64,000 nt of DNA from positions 434,001 through 498,000 of the forward strand of contig NZ_JGZI01000010.1 of NCBI RefSeq assembly GCF_000741705.1. The letters run 5' to 3'. Position numbers and translations under genes: made by a program. The notes beneath the pieces are model-generated. The model had not been told where the DNA came from, made no database searches, and was given only the letters and a program-made list of their open reading frames with translations. The DNA comes from Bifidobacterium psychraerophilum (lineage in GTDB: Bacteria; Actinomycetota; Actinomycetes; Actinomycetales; Bifidobacteriaceae). Shown in pieces: positions 34,940 to 43,624 of the stretch (its first letter is position 1; each line of letters opens with the position of its first letter).

Positions 34940-36486
34940 GCCGCCTTTCCTGAATTCGTCGTCTCGACATCCGAGTTGGCGATGGTCTGCACTATCGTTT
35001 CGGGCGAGATCGTGCCGTCATTGAGTATTTCGGCGATTTTTCTACGGTCTTTCAACACCACGATGTCATCGGAGAGTCTGACCACTTCCTCCAGTTCGGA
35101 TGAGATGAACACCACGCTCATGCCCTGCTCCGCCAATTCGAGCACCGTCTGCTGTATCTCGGCCTTCGCGCCGATATCGATGCCCCTGGTCGGCTCGTCG
35201 AGTATGAGCAGCTCAGGTTTGGTCGCCAGCCATCGTGCCAGCAGGACCTTCTGCTGGTTGCCGCCCGATAGATTCCTGATGAGTTTGTTCGGATCGGCCG
35301 GGCGTACATTGAGTTCCTTCATGTACTTATCGACTATCGCATCGGCCTCCTTCTTCGGGACCGGTCTGAACATGCCCCTGATGGCCTGCAGGGCCAGCAG
35401 GATATTCTCACGGACCGTGAGATCGCCGACGATGCCCTCGTCACGCCGGTTCTCGGTCGAATACGCCACCTTGCCGCGCAACGCGGATGCCGGGGTATCG
35501 ATGTTGGCGTCGGATCCATGCAGCTTGTACACGCCCTCGTCCGCCTTGTCCGCTCCGAACAGCAGGCGTCCGAATTCGGTGCGACCCGATCCCAGGAGTC
35601 CTGCAAGACCGAGCACCTGACCTTTGAAGATATCGACCGATATGGGCTTGATGCTGCCCTTCTTACCCAGCCCCTCCACCGATGCGACAGGCTGCTCGCC
35701 GCTTTCGACGGTGCGGGAGCTCTTCTTCGCACCGATCTGCGAAAGCTCGCCGGCACTTTTGCCGATCATCATGGAGATGAGTTCGTCCCTTGGTGTCTCC
35801 TTGGTCATCACCTCAGCGATGTATGTGCCGTTGCGCAGCACCGTCAGACGGTCGGTGACCTCGTAGATCTGATCGAGGAAATGGGAGACGAAGAGTATCG
35901 CGACACCCGAGTCGCGCACCTGACGCATGATCGAGAAGAGGTGTTCCACCTCGTTGGCGTCCAAGGAGGACGTCGGCTCATCGAGAATCAACACCTTCGC
36001 GTCGATCACCATCGCCCTGGCGATGGCCACGAGCTGCTGCATCGCGATGGATATCGACGACAGCGAGGCATGCGAGTCGAGGTGCTGCAATCCCAAGGTG
36101 GCCAGATGCCGTTTGGCCTGTGCATGGGTCTTCTTCCAATTGATGCCCAGGGGGCCGTGCAGCTCATGCCCCAGCATGACGTTCTCGCCGATGCTCAGGT
36201 TGGTGCAGAGGTTGACCTCCTGATACACCGTTGCTATGCCGGCGTTCTGCGCATCGGCGGTTCCGGTGAAGGTCTGGGGTTTGGAGTCGACCGAAATCGA
36301 TCCTCCGTTGATTTTGTATACGCCGGTCAAAGCTTTGATCATCGTGGATTTGCCAGCTCCGTTTTCCCCCATCAGAGCATGTATCTCACCGGGGAAAAGA
36401 CGAAGGTTGACACCATCCAAAGCCTTGACCCCTGGAAATTCGATCGTGATGCCTTGCATCTCGACGATGGGTTGGTTTTCTGACAT
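34936..36486 (-). CDS. Sugar ABC transporter ATP-binding protein (YtfR/FruK-like, two nucleotide-binding domains)
   Basis: A 516-residue fused double ATPase. Domain 1 has Walker A GENGAGKST (40-48), an LSSISIAMQQ signature and Walker B VLILDEPTSSLD. Domain 2 has a Walker A-like GLLGSGRTE, a canonical LSGGNQQKVLLARW signature and Walker B LLILDEPTRGID. One degenerate Walker A (SGRTE) in the second half is normal for this sugar family. It energises the two adjacent permeases. It follows the binding-protein gene after 103 bp holding an attenuator hairpin. Confidence 0.94.
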   Translation of the reverse strand: MSENQPIVEMQGITIEFPGVKALDGVNLRLFPGEIHALMGENGAGKSTMIKALTGVYKINGGSISVDSKPQTFTGTADAQNAGIATVYQEVNLCTNLSIGENVMLGHELHGPLGINWKKTHAQAKRHLATLGLQHLDSHASLSSISIAMQQLVAIARAMVIDAKVLILDEPTSSLDANEVEHLFSIMRQVRDSGVAILFVSHFLDQIYEVTDRLTVLRNGTYIAEVMTKETPRDELISMMIGKSAGELSQIGAKKSSRTVESGEQPVASVEGLGKKGSIKPISVDIFKGQVLGLAGLLGSGRTEFGRLLFGADKADEGVYKLHGSDANIDTPASALRGKVAYSTENRRDEGIVGDLTVRENILLALQAIRGMFRPVPKKEADAIVDKYMKELNVRPADPNKLIRNLSGGNQQKVLLARWLATKPELLILDEPTRGIDIGAKAEIQQTVLELAEQGMSVVFISSELEEVVRLSDDIVVLKDRRKIAEILNDGTISPETIVQTIANSDVETTNSGKAA

Positions 36487-36532
36487 GTCTGCGCCTTACG
36501 GGAATGGAAGGAATATGGTTGTCCAAGCATGG

Positions 36533-36574
36533 CTGCAGCGGCACGGTACGGTCCTGTGTGCCATGCCGCTGCAG
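36533..36574 (-). other. Intercistronic hairpin after the binding-protein gene
   Basis: CTGCAGCGGCA pairs perfectly with TGCCGCTGCAG over a 20-base loop, 16 bp after the binding-protein stop codon. No T-run follows. Such structures often stabilise the upstream mRNA so that binding protein is made in excess over the membrane subunits. Confidence 0.6.
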
Positions 36575-36589
36575 ACTCGGTGGATATCT

Positions 36590-37558
36590 TTAGTACGGAC
36601 GGGAATCGATGACCTTCGCGGCCTCCTCGGCCGTGAAGACCTTCGACTCGACAACGATGTCCTTGTCGACGGTCTTGCCATCCAGGATGTCGCTCACCGT
36701 CTGGGCGGCAACCTCGCCGAAGATCGGGTTGTACTCGATGACCAGTGACAGGTCGCCATCGATGAGGGCCTGGAGTGCGGGCTTCGTGCCATCGATGGTG
36801 ATGATCTTCACCTTGCCCTTGAGCCCGGCCGCATCAACCGCCTGTGCCGCGCCCAGGCCCATTTCGTCATTCTGAGCGAAGATGAACTGGACGTTCTGGG
36901 ACTTATGCTTGTCCAGCAATCCCGCTGTAACCGTTTTCGCTTCATCCGTGGACCAGTTCGCTGACTGGCTCTCCAGGACCTTCTGCTTGGAATCCAGCTT
37001 GCTTTCCCAGCCCGAGCGGCGGTCATTGACCACGGAAAGACCTGCCGGCCCCTCCAAGACGAAGCCGTTGGCACCGTCGGGGAACTGCTCGTTCACGAAC
37101 TCTGCAGCCTGCTCTCCGGCCCAGGTATTGGAAGGGCCGATGTGCGCCGCATAGAGATCCGTGTCATTCGGCTCGATGCCACGATCAAGCAGCACAACCG
37201 GGATCTCGGCTTCCTTGGCCTTTTTCAGGGAATCCTCCCAGCCTGTGGCCTCGGTCGCGGACAGGACGATGGCATCCACCTCATCGTTGACGAACTTGTT
37301 GAATGCCTGGATCTGCTTCTGCTGGTCGCTGTTCTGTGTCGGGGAATAGATCAGATCAAAACCTGCGGTTTTGAATGCATCCTGCACATCATTCTCATTC
37401 GCGGTACGGAAGCCTCCCTCAGGGCCGACCGCCACAAAGCCGACGGTCTTCTTGGCATCGTCACCATCCGAGCTGCTGGAGCTTCCACAAGCCGCCATGC
37501 CGAACAGTGTGGCGGACGCCGCCACCAGAGCGATACCCTTCTTCCATGAAATCTTCAT
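36590..37558 (-). CDS. Sugar-binding lipoprotein of the ABC importer (YtfQ/FruE-like)
   Basis: A 322-residue periplasmic-binding-protein-1-type lipoprotein. The signal peptide ends in a lipobox with Cys24 (FGMAACGSS), followed by a Ser/Asp linker. The mature part resembles YtfQ: VGFVAVGPEGGFRTANE, VDAIVLSATEATGWEDSL, IPVVLLDRGIEPNDTDLY. The sequence pattern suggests a hexose, fructose or galactofuranose-type ligand, but only binding assays can decide. The ATG at 37558 has a near-perfect AAGGAGGAG site. Upstream are a -35/-10 promoter and four TAAC repeats. Confidence 0.93.
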   Translation of the reverse strand: MKISWKKGIALVAASATLFGMAACGSSSSSDGDDAKKTVGFVAVGPEGGFRTANENDVQDAFKTAGFDLIYSPTQNSDQQKQIQAFNKFVNDEVDAIVLSATEATGWEDSLKKAKEAEIPVVLLDRGIEPNDTDLYAAHIGPSNTWAGEQAAEFVNEQFPDGANGFVLEGPAGLSVVNDRRSGWESKLDSKQKVLESQSANWSTDEAKTVTAGLLDKHKSQNVQFIFAQNDEMGLGAAQAVDAAGLKGKVKIITIDGTKPALQALIDGDLSLVIEYNPIFGEVAAQTVSDILDGKTVDKDIVVESKVFTAEEAAKVIDSRPY

Positions 37559-37627
37559 AAAACTCCTCCTTGAGTTCCACGGCGTTCCTTCGCCGTCACA
37601 GATAGCCATTGGAAGCCATCTGATGTC

Positions 37628-37656
37628 ATTATGTTGGAAATCACCCATATTCCCAA
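37628..37656 (-). promoter_or_regulatory. Promoter of the sugar importer operon
   Basis: On the minus strand TTGGGA (37656-37651) and CATAAT (37633-37628) are separated by 17 bp, a good match to a sigma-70-type promoter. The predicted transcript leader is about 65 bases. The TAAC repeat block starts about ten bases upstream of the -35, a position suited to an activator. Confidence 0.55.
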
Positions 37657-37665
37657 CGCCCGGCA

Positions 37666-37703
37666 ATAACAATTCGGTAACGCTTGATAACAAAACGGTA
37701 ACG
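37666..37703. promoter_or_regulatory. Four TAAC elements at 11/10/11-bp spacing (MtrA/OmpR-type site candidate)
   Basis: ATAACAATTCGGTAACG at 37666-37682 and ATAACAAAACGGTAACG at 37687-37703 match at 15 of 17 positions and repeat after 21 bp. TAAC therefore recurs at 37667, 37678, 37688 and 37699, about one helical turn apart. GTAAC-type direct repeats at this spacing are described for MtrA and other OmpR-family regulators of actinobacteria. mtrA lies four kilobases away. The block is upstream of the importer promoter. Confidence 0.5.
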
Positions 37704-37739
37704 ATGGCACATCAGCTCCGTGATGGCACGCCCCCATCT

Positions 37740-39449
37740 TCAGTCCCCGCTTGCCAAAGCCTCGACCTGGGAGTCCTTGAACATCCATATGCCTTTGAGA
37801 CTTCCCACGGTGTTGCGCACGATGCCTGAGGAATCGAGCGCCACCAGGCTCTGCGCCTCGTCGATCTTTCCCGAAGCCAGGGCGACGGTGTGATCGGGAA
37901 GGTTCTGCGTCGACTCCGGCCCCGGAACCAGCTGCTGGTACCCTTCACCGTCCGCCAATGCGTACACCAGGGTCGTGTCGTTGTAAAAGACCAGGGCGGA
38001 GACGCCCGGACGCGCCGCGACAAGTGTCGAGCGCTCGGCCAAGGCCAGAGGACGCAGGCTTTCATCCCTTTCGATTCCCGTGAGCACGACCCTGCTCTTC
38101 CCCGCCTCATCAAGCAGGATCAAGGCCATGCGTGAACCTTCATCGGATACCGCGACGGCTTCGATCCTGCTGCTCCCCAACCAGCTGATGGACAGCTCAT
38201 ACTCCTTCTGCCCATGATGCACCAGAAGCTTGTCACCTCCCCGGGTGACGGCCCAGATCTCACCATCCTGACCTGCCGCGATCCGATGCACGACACGGCC
38301 CGCGAACATCGTCCCGCAGCTCCTGACCGATGCGGACAGGCATTCCACACTGCCGTCCTCCTTCAATAGCGCCCCACCGCCTTCGGTGAACACCAGGCCT
38401 GATGCCCCTTTGCCTGGCGAGCTCTCCCCGACGCGCAGCAGATCAGCCGAACTCAATGACACCACGGCCCCGGCGCTGTAGGAATATACACGTTTTGAGA
38501 CCTGGGTGACCATCAATCCGCTTTCCGATCCGTCACCCGAATAATCGGCACCGCTGCCCGAATAGATTCGAATGTCATCGGGAGGACTGCCATCGCCAAG
38601 TGTCAGCCGTATCTGGTGGATCAACATCTCCCGGTCTTCCGGCGTCATCAGGTCGAGACTCGACGAAAGGTGCACCTCGACATCCGTCGCATTATCCAGA
38701 AGCGAGTCATCCAGCAGCTCCACGCCAAGCTCGTTGATTGAGACGGCTGCAGGCACCAGCCATCCCGCCGGGCCATCCAGCAGCTCCTTTACGGCCAGGG
38801 CACGCCACGAACGCCATGCGAACCAACGGATATCGGGAATCAGCGTCGTACGCGACGAGGCCAGTTGGAACAGCGAGACTTGTCTGAAGACCTGCTCGAA
38901 ATCGCTCAATGCGATCTGCACGCCATTCGGCGCACGGGAGATGCGCCATTGACCATCGACTTTCTCCATCATGATTTCCAGCTTGACCTCCGACCCGCTT
39001 TGGGCAGGGGTGTAAATCCCATGCCCATCCAGGGCCCCGGTGGTTTTGAGGCGCAGCTGCATCGTGATTTCCTTCTCATCCCGCCGCTCACCCAGAACAT
39101 CGGCTTTACGGATGATCTCGGGGCTGTCCGAGAACACCACGGTGCCCTCATCCGGATCCCACTGCCGTGACGCCTCCGCGGTCAGGAATTGACGGGCTAC
39201 CGTGAAACCATCATTCTGGACCCCGGCAGGCATCGCATTCATGAAGCCGGTGACGATGTCCTCGGCCTCGTCATCCTGAGCCGGGCCATTCGGATTGGTG
39301 TATACCCTGCGGGTCTCCTCCTGGAACTGTTCGAGGCCTTCGACCCGGCCCGAATCGACCAGTCCGAGGGGATTGGAGCACCCCGACAGCAGCAGCAGGC
39401 CTGAGGCGGCCAGAAAGGTCGCGGCCTTGCGGATTCGGGTACGGTCCAT
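37740..39449 (-). CDS. lpqB: LpqB, lipoprotein partner of the MtrAB system
   Basis: A 569-residue lipoprotein with signal peptide and lipobox LLLSGCSNP (Cys24). An N-terminal region is followed by a GerMN domain at about 200-310 and a C-terminal beta-propeller-like LpqB domain, the standard layout. In mycobacteria LpqB works with MtrB to control cell envelope and division. The ATG at 39449 overlaps the TGA of mtrB (TGATG), so it is translationally coupled to the kinase; a GTG one codon earlier is possible. The mtrA-mtrB-lpqB order is the conserved actinobacterial arrangement. Confidence 0.95.
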   Translation of the reverse strand: MDRTRIRKAATFLAASGLLLLSGCSNPLGLVDSGRVEGLEQFQEETRRVYTNPNGPAQDDEAEDIVTGFMNAMPAGVQNDGFTVARQFLTAEASRQWDPDEGTVVFSDSPEIIRKADVLGERRDEKEITMQLRLKTTGALDGHGIYTPAQSGSEVKLEIMMEKVDGQWRISRAPNGVQIALSDFEQVFRQVSLFQLASSRTTLIPDIRWFAWRSWRALAVKELLDGPAGWLVPAAVSINELGVELLDDSLLDNATDVEVHLSSSLDLMTPEDREMLIHQIRLTLGDGSPPDDIRIYSGSGADYSGDGSESGLMVTQVSKRVYSYSAGAVVSLSSADLLRVGESSPGKGASGLVFTEGGGALLKEDGSVECLSASVRSCGTMFAGRVVHRIAAGQDGEIWAVTRGGDKLLVHHGQKEYELSISWLGSSRIEAVAVSDEGSRMALILLDEAGKSRVVLTGIERDESLRPLALAERSTLVAARPGVSALVFYNDTTLVYALADGEGYQQLVPGPESTQNLPDHTVALASGKIDEAQSLVALDSSGIVRNTVGSLKGIWMFKDSQVEALASGD

Positions 39450-41149
39450 CACACATCCCCCCTGTCATCATCCTTCCGATCCGCCTGTGCGACGGACCTT
39501 CCTGCATATATGCCCGCCCCGGATGCGTCGACGGGATCGAGCTCCTCGTCACCACGGAATCGCAACGGCTGCGCGGATGCCGGGACCTCATGCAGACCGT
39601 CGCGGGGCAGCGTCACCAGGAAGCAGGTGCCCAGATCCGGGGCCGAACGAAGTTCGATGCCGCCACCATGCAGTCGTGCGTCGCTCATCGCTATCGCCAG
39701 TCCGAGACCGGAACCTCCCGTGGTCCTCGCACGCGACGCGTCGGCCCGCCAGAAACGATCGAAGACGTGGGCCAGCTGTTCCGGCGCCATACCCGTACCG
39801 TGATCCCGGACGGCGATCGCCACTGCCTGCCGGTTGCACGCCATATGCACTTCGATGGGCTTGCCTTCGGCGAAGTCGATGCCATTGATCAGCAGATTAC
39901 GGATGATGCGGGTGATGCGTCTGGAATCGAATGACGATATGACGGGATCCTGCGGAAGGAGGACGGCGATGGGGACCCCCTTGGCCTCGGCGATCTGCCC
40001 GACCTGGATGACCGCGCTGTTCACCGTCTCACGCAGATCGCCTTCCACCAGGTCGACCGCCGCGTATCCGGCGTCGTAGCGGGAGATCTCCAACAGATCG
40101 GCGAGCATCTTCTCGAAACGATTGATTTGTCCGGAAAGCAGCTCGACGGTGCGCGCCGTACTTCCCTCGAAGGAGGATTTTCTTGATTCGAGCAGATCGG
40201 AGGCCATGCGGATGGTGGTGACGGGTGTGCGGAGCTCATGACTGACATCCGAGACGAAGCGGCGCTGGAATGTTCCGACCTTCTCAAGTTCCTCGATCTT
40301 CTCATCAAGGGATGAGGCCATTTCATTGAAGGAACGCTGCAGAATGCCTATCTCGTCATGCCGGTTGACATCGACACGGGCATTCAGCTGACCGAGCGCG
40401 ACCGACTCGGCCGCAACGGCCACACGCTCGACCGGCCGTATGACCGAACGCATCACGCACCAGACCACGATGCCCAGCAGCAGACACAGCACAATGATGA
40501 CGATGAGCATGCTGAGCTGGATCTGCATGACGGATTGTTGCTGTGATGCGTATGAGTACACGGCGAAGAGCTCAAGATCACCCAAAGCGGAAAAGTTCAG
40601 CACCGTTCCCAGCACCGCGCCCGGGGCGCGGTCATGCGTCTGCGACTTGAGGTTGATCGGCTGATAGCAGACGCCCCCGCACGATCCCCCACTGACGGCA
40701 CTGCGCATGGACTCGCTGATCAGCGAAGCCACCGTGGGATCCGTCGAGACCGGCACCAGAACGCTGTTGGCCGTTCTGCCGCTCCCCCACATGAAGACCC
40801 CGACCAGATTCACCGCACCGTCGTTCTGGAAGGAGGAGGCCAGATTGGTGATCAGGCTCTGGTACTGCTGCTGATCCTCCATCTGCGCGGCATCCAGGCC
40901 TTCCTGCACGCGGGCCACCTGATTGCTGAAATCCCTTTGCGCCTGGGCGGAGACCTGATCCTGCAGCGAATTCCTGATCGAAAGCAATGACGCCAACGAG
41001 AACACCACACCGAAGATCAAGGCCAGCAGCACGGCCAACGAGACCGCACGGGCCTGGAGCGAAGTATATATCCTGCGCCGCCCCCACGATCGTGGATGAC
41101 CCAGGGATTTCATCCAGGCGACGATACGATGTCCCGATGTCTGATTCAT
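39449..41149 (-). CDS. mtrB: MtrB, sensor histidine kinase
   Basis: A 566-residue membrane kinase. TM1 lies at about 33-57, an extracytoplasmic sensor domain of about 150 residues follows (it contains a CGGVC pair that may form a disulfide), TM2 lies at about 211-233, then HAMP. The phospho-acceptor His304 is in FVSDVSHELRTP; the catalytic domain has NLLINGIDFAEG (N box), DHGTGM (G1) and GGSGLGLAIA (G2). It phosphorylates MtrA. The C-terminal tail of about 35 residues is low-complexity and acidic. It lies seven bases after the mtrA stop and overlaps lpqB by one base. Confidence 0.95.
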   Translation of the reverse strand: MNQTSGHRIVAWMKSLGHPRSWGRRRIYTSLQARAVSLAVLLALIFGVVFSLASLLSIRNSLQDQVSAQAQRDFSNQVARVQEGLDAAQMEDQQQYQSLITNLASSFQNDGAVNLVGVFMWGSGRTANSVLVPVSTDPTVASLISESMRSAVSGGSCGGVCYQPINLKSQTHDRAPGAVLGTVLNFSALGDLELFAVYSYASQQQSVMQIQLSMLIVIIVLCLLLGIVVWCVMRSVIRPVERVAVAAESVALGQLNARVDVNRHDEIGILQRSFNEMASSLDEKIEELEKVGTFQRRFVSDVSHELRTPVTTIRMASDLLESRKSSFEGSTARTVELLSGQINRFEKMLADLLEISRYDAGYAAVDLVEGDLRETVNSAVIQVGQIAEAKGVPIAVLLPQDPVISSFDSRRITRIIRNLLINGIDFAEGKPIEVHMACNRQAVAIAVRDHGTGMAPEQLAHVFDRFWRADASRARTTGGSGLGLAIAMSDARLHGGGIELRSAPDLGTCFLVTLPRDGLHEVPASAQPLRFRGDEELDPVDASGAGIYAGRSVAQADRKDDDRGDV

Positions 41150-41156
41150 CACCGGC

Positions 41157-41870
41157 TCACATCATTTTCGGAGGCACGAACTTGTATCCGATGCCACGAA
41201 CCGTCTGCACGATTGATGGGAATTCGGGATCGTCCTCGATTTTCTGGCGCAGCCGCTGCACATGCACATTGACCAATCGGGTATCACCCGCGTGCTCGTA
41301 TCCCCAGACCTTGCGCAAGAGCTGATCCCTGCGCAGGGCCTCGCCCGCGAACAGTGCAAGGGTATACAGCAGATCGAACTCGACCGGAGTCAATGCGAGC
41401 TGTTTGCCGAATTTCATCGCCACATGCTCACTGCGGCTCAGACTGACGCCACCCTTGACGATCCTGTCCGGCAGGATGCTGCCATCGCCTTCTGCCGGGA
41501 CGGCGACGGAGCGCAGCCTCGCGCGGATGCGGGCTATCAGCTCCGCGGCCTTGAAGGGCTTCGCGATATAGTCGTCCGCACCTGCCTCCAGGCCAAGCAC
41601 CACGTCCTGGGTATCCGATTTCGCGGTCAACATCACAATCGGCACATCCGAATGTTCTCGTAGCAACCGGGCCACCTCAACACCGTTCAAGCCCGGAAGC
41701 ATGACATCCAGAAGCACGATCGCCGGTTGGACGATGGGGAACATCTCGACGGCGCGCACGCCGTCGAGGCAGATCACCGCTTCGAAGTCCTCCGCTTCGA
41801 GCACGATCGACAGCATCTCCGCCAAGGCTTTGTCATCGTCAACAATCATCACGGTCTTGTGTATCGCCAC
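41157..41870 (-). CDS. mtrA: MtrA, OmpR-family response regulator
   Basis: A 237-residue regulator. The receiver domain has the acidic pocket VDDD (10-13), phospho-acceptor Asp55 in LLDVMLPGLNG, and MLTAK. The winged-helix DNA-binding domain has LTPVEFDLLYTLA, LRKVWGYEHAGDTRLVNVHVQRLRQKI-type recognition residues and VRGIGYKF. MtrA controls cell wall and division genes in actinobacteria. The GTG at 41870 is preferred, with GGGGGAG six bases upstream; the longer ATG frame adds 21 atypical residues. It begins the mtrAB-lpqB operon; no autoregulatory TAAC pair was seen in its 198-bp upstream gap. Confidence 0.96.
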   Translation of the reverse strand: MAIHKTVMIVDDDKALAEMLSIVLEAEDFEAVICLDGVRAVEMFPIVQPAIVLLDVMLPGLNGVEVARLLREHSDVPIVMLTAKSDTQDVVLGLEAGADDYIAKPFKAAELIARIRARLRSVAVPAEGDGSILPDRIVKGGVSLSRSEHVAMKFGKQLALTPVEFDLLYTLALFAGEALRRDQLLRKVWGYEHAGDTRLVNVHVQRLRQKIEDDPEFPSIVQTVRGIGYKFVPPKMM

Positions 41871-42068
41871 CGCTCTCTCCCCCTGCAGATTGAGCGTCCT
41901 ACCAGCCAACGGCATCGTTGCCGACAGGAGCATTTCCAGGTTATGCGCTACCCATCATATCCCGGTATGCGCCTGTTGTGTGAGCGCGAACATCATGTGT
42001 TGGCGAAGATGCTGATGCGGTGGAGGTCTCCTGCCGCAGGGGTCCCCGTGATGCGTCGTTCGGCCGCG

Positions 42069-43448
42069 CTATTCCTGATGCTTCTCGGGCGGGTTGTGGA
42101 GTATCCCACGGATGCGTTCAAGCCTCGGACCGATCTCATGCTCATATCCCCGGTCGTTCGGATCATAGTATTGCCGACCAACGAGCTCATCGGGCATGTA
42201 TTGCTGGGATGCCACAGCCCCCGGAGCGTCGTGGGCATACTGATAACCGTCATGGTTGCCCCACGATTTCATCAAGGCCGTTGGCGCGTTACGCAGATGA
42301 AGCGGCACCTGTCCTATGCGCCCGGCATCCACATCAGCCAAAGCCTCGTTGATGGCCATATAGCTGGCATTCGATTTGGGTGCCGTCGCCACCGCGATCA
42401 CGGCCTCCGAGAGGATGATCCTCGCCTCGGGCATACCGACGAGAGCCACGGCCTGCGCCGCGGCGACCGTTGTCTGCAGAATCTGCGGTGCAGCCATCCC
42501 CACCTCCTCGGCCGAGGCGATGATGATGCGTCGTGCGATAAACCGCGGATCCTCACCGGCCCTGAGCATCCTGGCGAGATAGTGCAGCGAGGCATCCACA
42601 TCCGATCCACGCATGGATTTGATGAAGGCGCTGGCGACGTCATAGTGGTCGTCACCCTGCTTGTCGTAACGGACCGTGGCGATATCCATCACACTCGAAA
42701 CGACATCCGTGGTGATGATCGGCCTGCGAGCGCCCTTCTTCCTGGCGGTATCGCCGGTCACGGCACCGGCGGCGGCCTCAAGTATCGTCAGCGATTTGCG
42801 GGCGTCGCCCCCGGCTAGGCGAGTGATCTCATCGATGGCCTTGTCGTCGGCCTTGACCTCGTCCGCCAGGCCTCGGGTGTCGTGCAGCGCGCGCTCCAGC
42901 AGCGCATGGACATCGTCATCATCCAGGACTTCGAGTTTGACCACAACGGAACGCGACAACAAGGGCGAGATCACGGAAAAACTGGGATTCTCCGTGGTGG
43001 CCGCGATGAAGGTGACATCGCGGTTCTCGACGCTGGGGAGCAACGCATCCTGCTGCGATTTGGAAAAGCGGTGCACCTCGTCGATGAACAGCACCGTTTC
43101 CTTGCCTTCGGTGACCAGTCGATCATGCGCACGCCGCAGGACGTCACGAAGATCCTTGACCCCGGATGTGACGGCCGACAGTTCTTCGAACACGCGCCCC
43201 GACTGTTTGGCGATGATGTACGCCAGCGTCGTCTTCCCCACTCCAGGAGGACCGAAGAGAATCACCGAACTCGGCGCCGTCAATGAACGCCGCGAGGACT
43301 GGGATGCGAGGCGGCGCAACGGGGAGCCCGGGACCAGGACCTTCGCCTGACCCAGCACTTCCTCAAGAGATGCCGGACGCATGCGGACCGCCAAAGGCAG
43401 CGTATGCTCCTCCGGCGTATCGGCGGCGCCAAATAAATCATCAGCCAT
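42069..43448 (-). CDS. rarA: Replication-associated recombination protein RarA (MgsA/WRNIP1-type AAA+ ATPase)
   Basis: A 459-residue clamp-loader-like ATPase that acts at stalled replication forks. Walker A is GPPGVGKT (66-73), Walker B is VLFIDEVHRF, sensor-like AATTENPSF follows, and the C-terminal tetramerisation domain carries KSMRGSDVDASLHYLARML. The ATG at 43448 has AGGAGG about five bases upstream; a longer frame is spurious. An SOS-box-like palindrome overlaps the likely transcription start, so DNA damage may induce it. Confidence 0.94.
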   Translation of the reverse strand: MADDLFGAADTPEEHTLPLAVRMRPASLEEVLGQAKVLVPGSPLRRLASQSSRRSLTAPSSVILFGPPGVGKTTLAYIIAKQSGRVFEELSAVTSGVKDLRDVLRRAHDRLVTEGKETVLFIDEVHRFSKSQQDALLPSVENRDVTFIAATTENPSFSVISPLLSRSVVVKLEVLDDDDVHALLERALHDTRGLADEVKADDKAIDEITRLAGGDARKSLTILEAAAGAVTGDTARKKGARRPIITTDVVSSVMDIATVRYDKQGDDHYDVASAFIKSMRGSDVDASLHYLARMLRAGEDPRFIARRIIIASAEEVGMAAPQILQTTVAAAQAVALVGMPEARIILSEAVIAVATAPKSNASYMAINEALADVDAGRIGQVPLHLRNAPTALMKSWGNHDGYQYAHDAPGAVASQQYMPDELVGRQYYDPNDRGYEHEIGPRLERIRGILHNPPEKHQE

Positions 43449-43562
43449 GAATCCTCCTGTTGTCCCTGCACACCTTAGCCATGCACACCAGACCTTTGCG
43501 CACCTTCCTACGAACGGCACACGCCTTCGCCCAAGGCCCGCACCATTCGGCATCCGCATATT

Positions 43563-43583
43563 AGAACATCTGTTCGAATTATA
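43563..43583 (-). promoter_or_regulatory. rarA promoter with LexA/SOS-box-like operator
   Basis: On the minus strand TGCTATAAT provides an extended -10 with a perfect TATAAT (43583-43578). It is followed directly by TTCGAACAGATGTTCTAA, whose GAAC-N4-GTTC core (43564-43575) matches the LexA operator of actinobacteria. LexA bound here would cover the transcription start. The site lies about 115 bp upstream of the rarA ATG. Confidence 0.65.
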
Positions 43584-43624
43584 GCAAAGCCCGAAAGGGG
43601 AACGATATCCGAACACCGTGGGCT

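Noticed and set aside
37666-37703. CRISPR-like repeat
   Set aside because: Only two 17-bp copies with a 4-bp spacer exist, and the sub-repeat spacing fits a protein-binding site.
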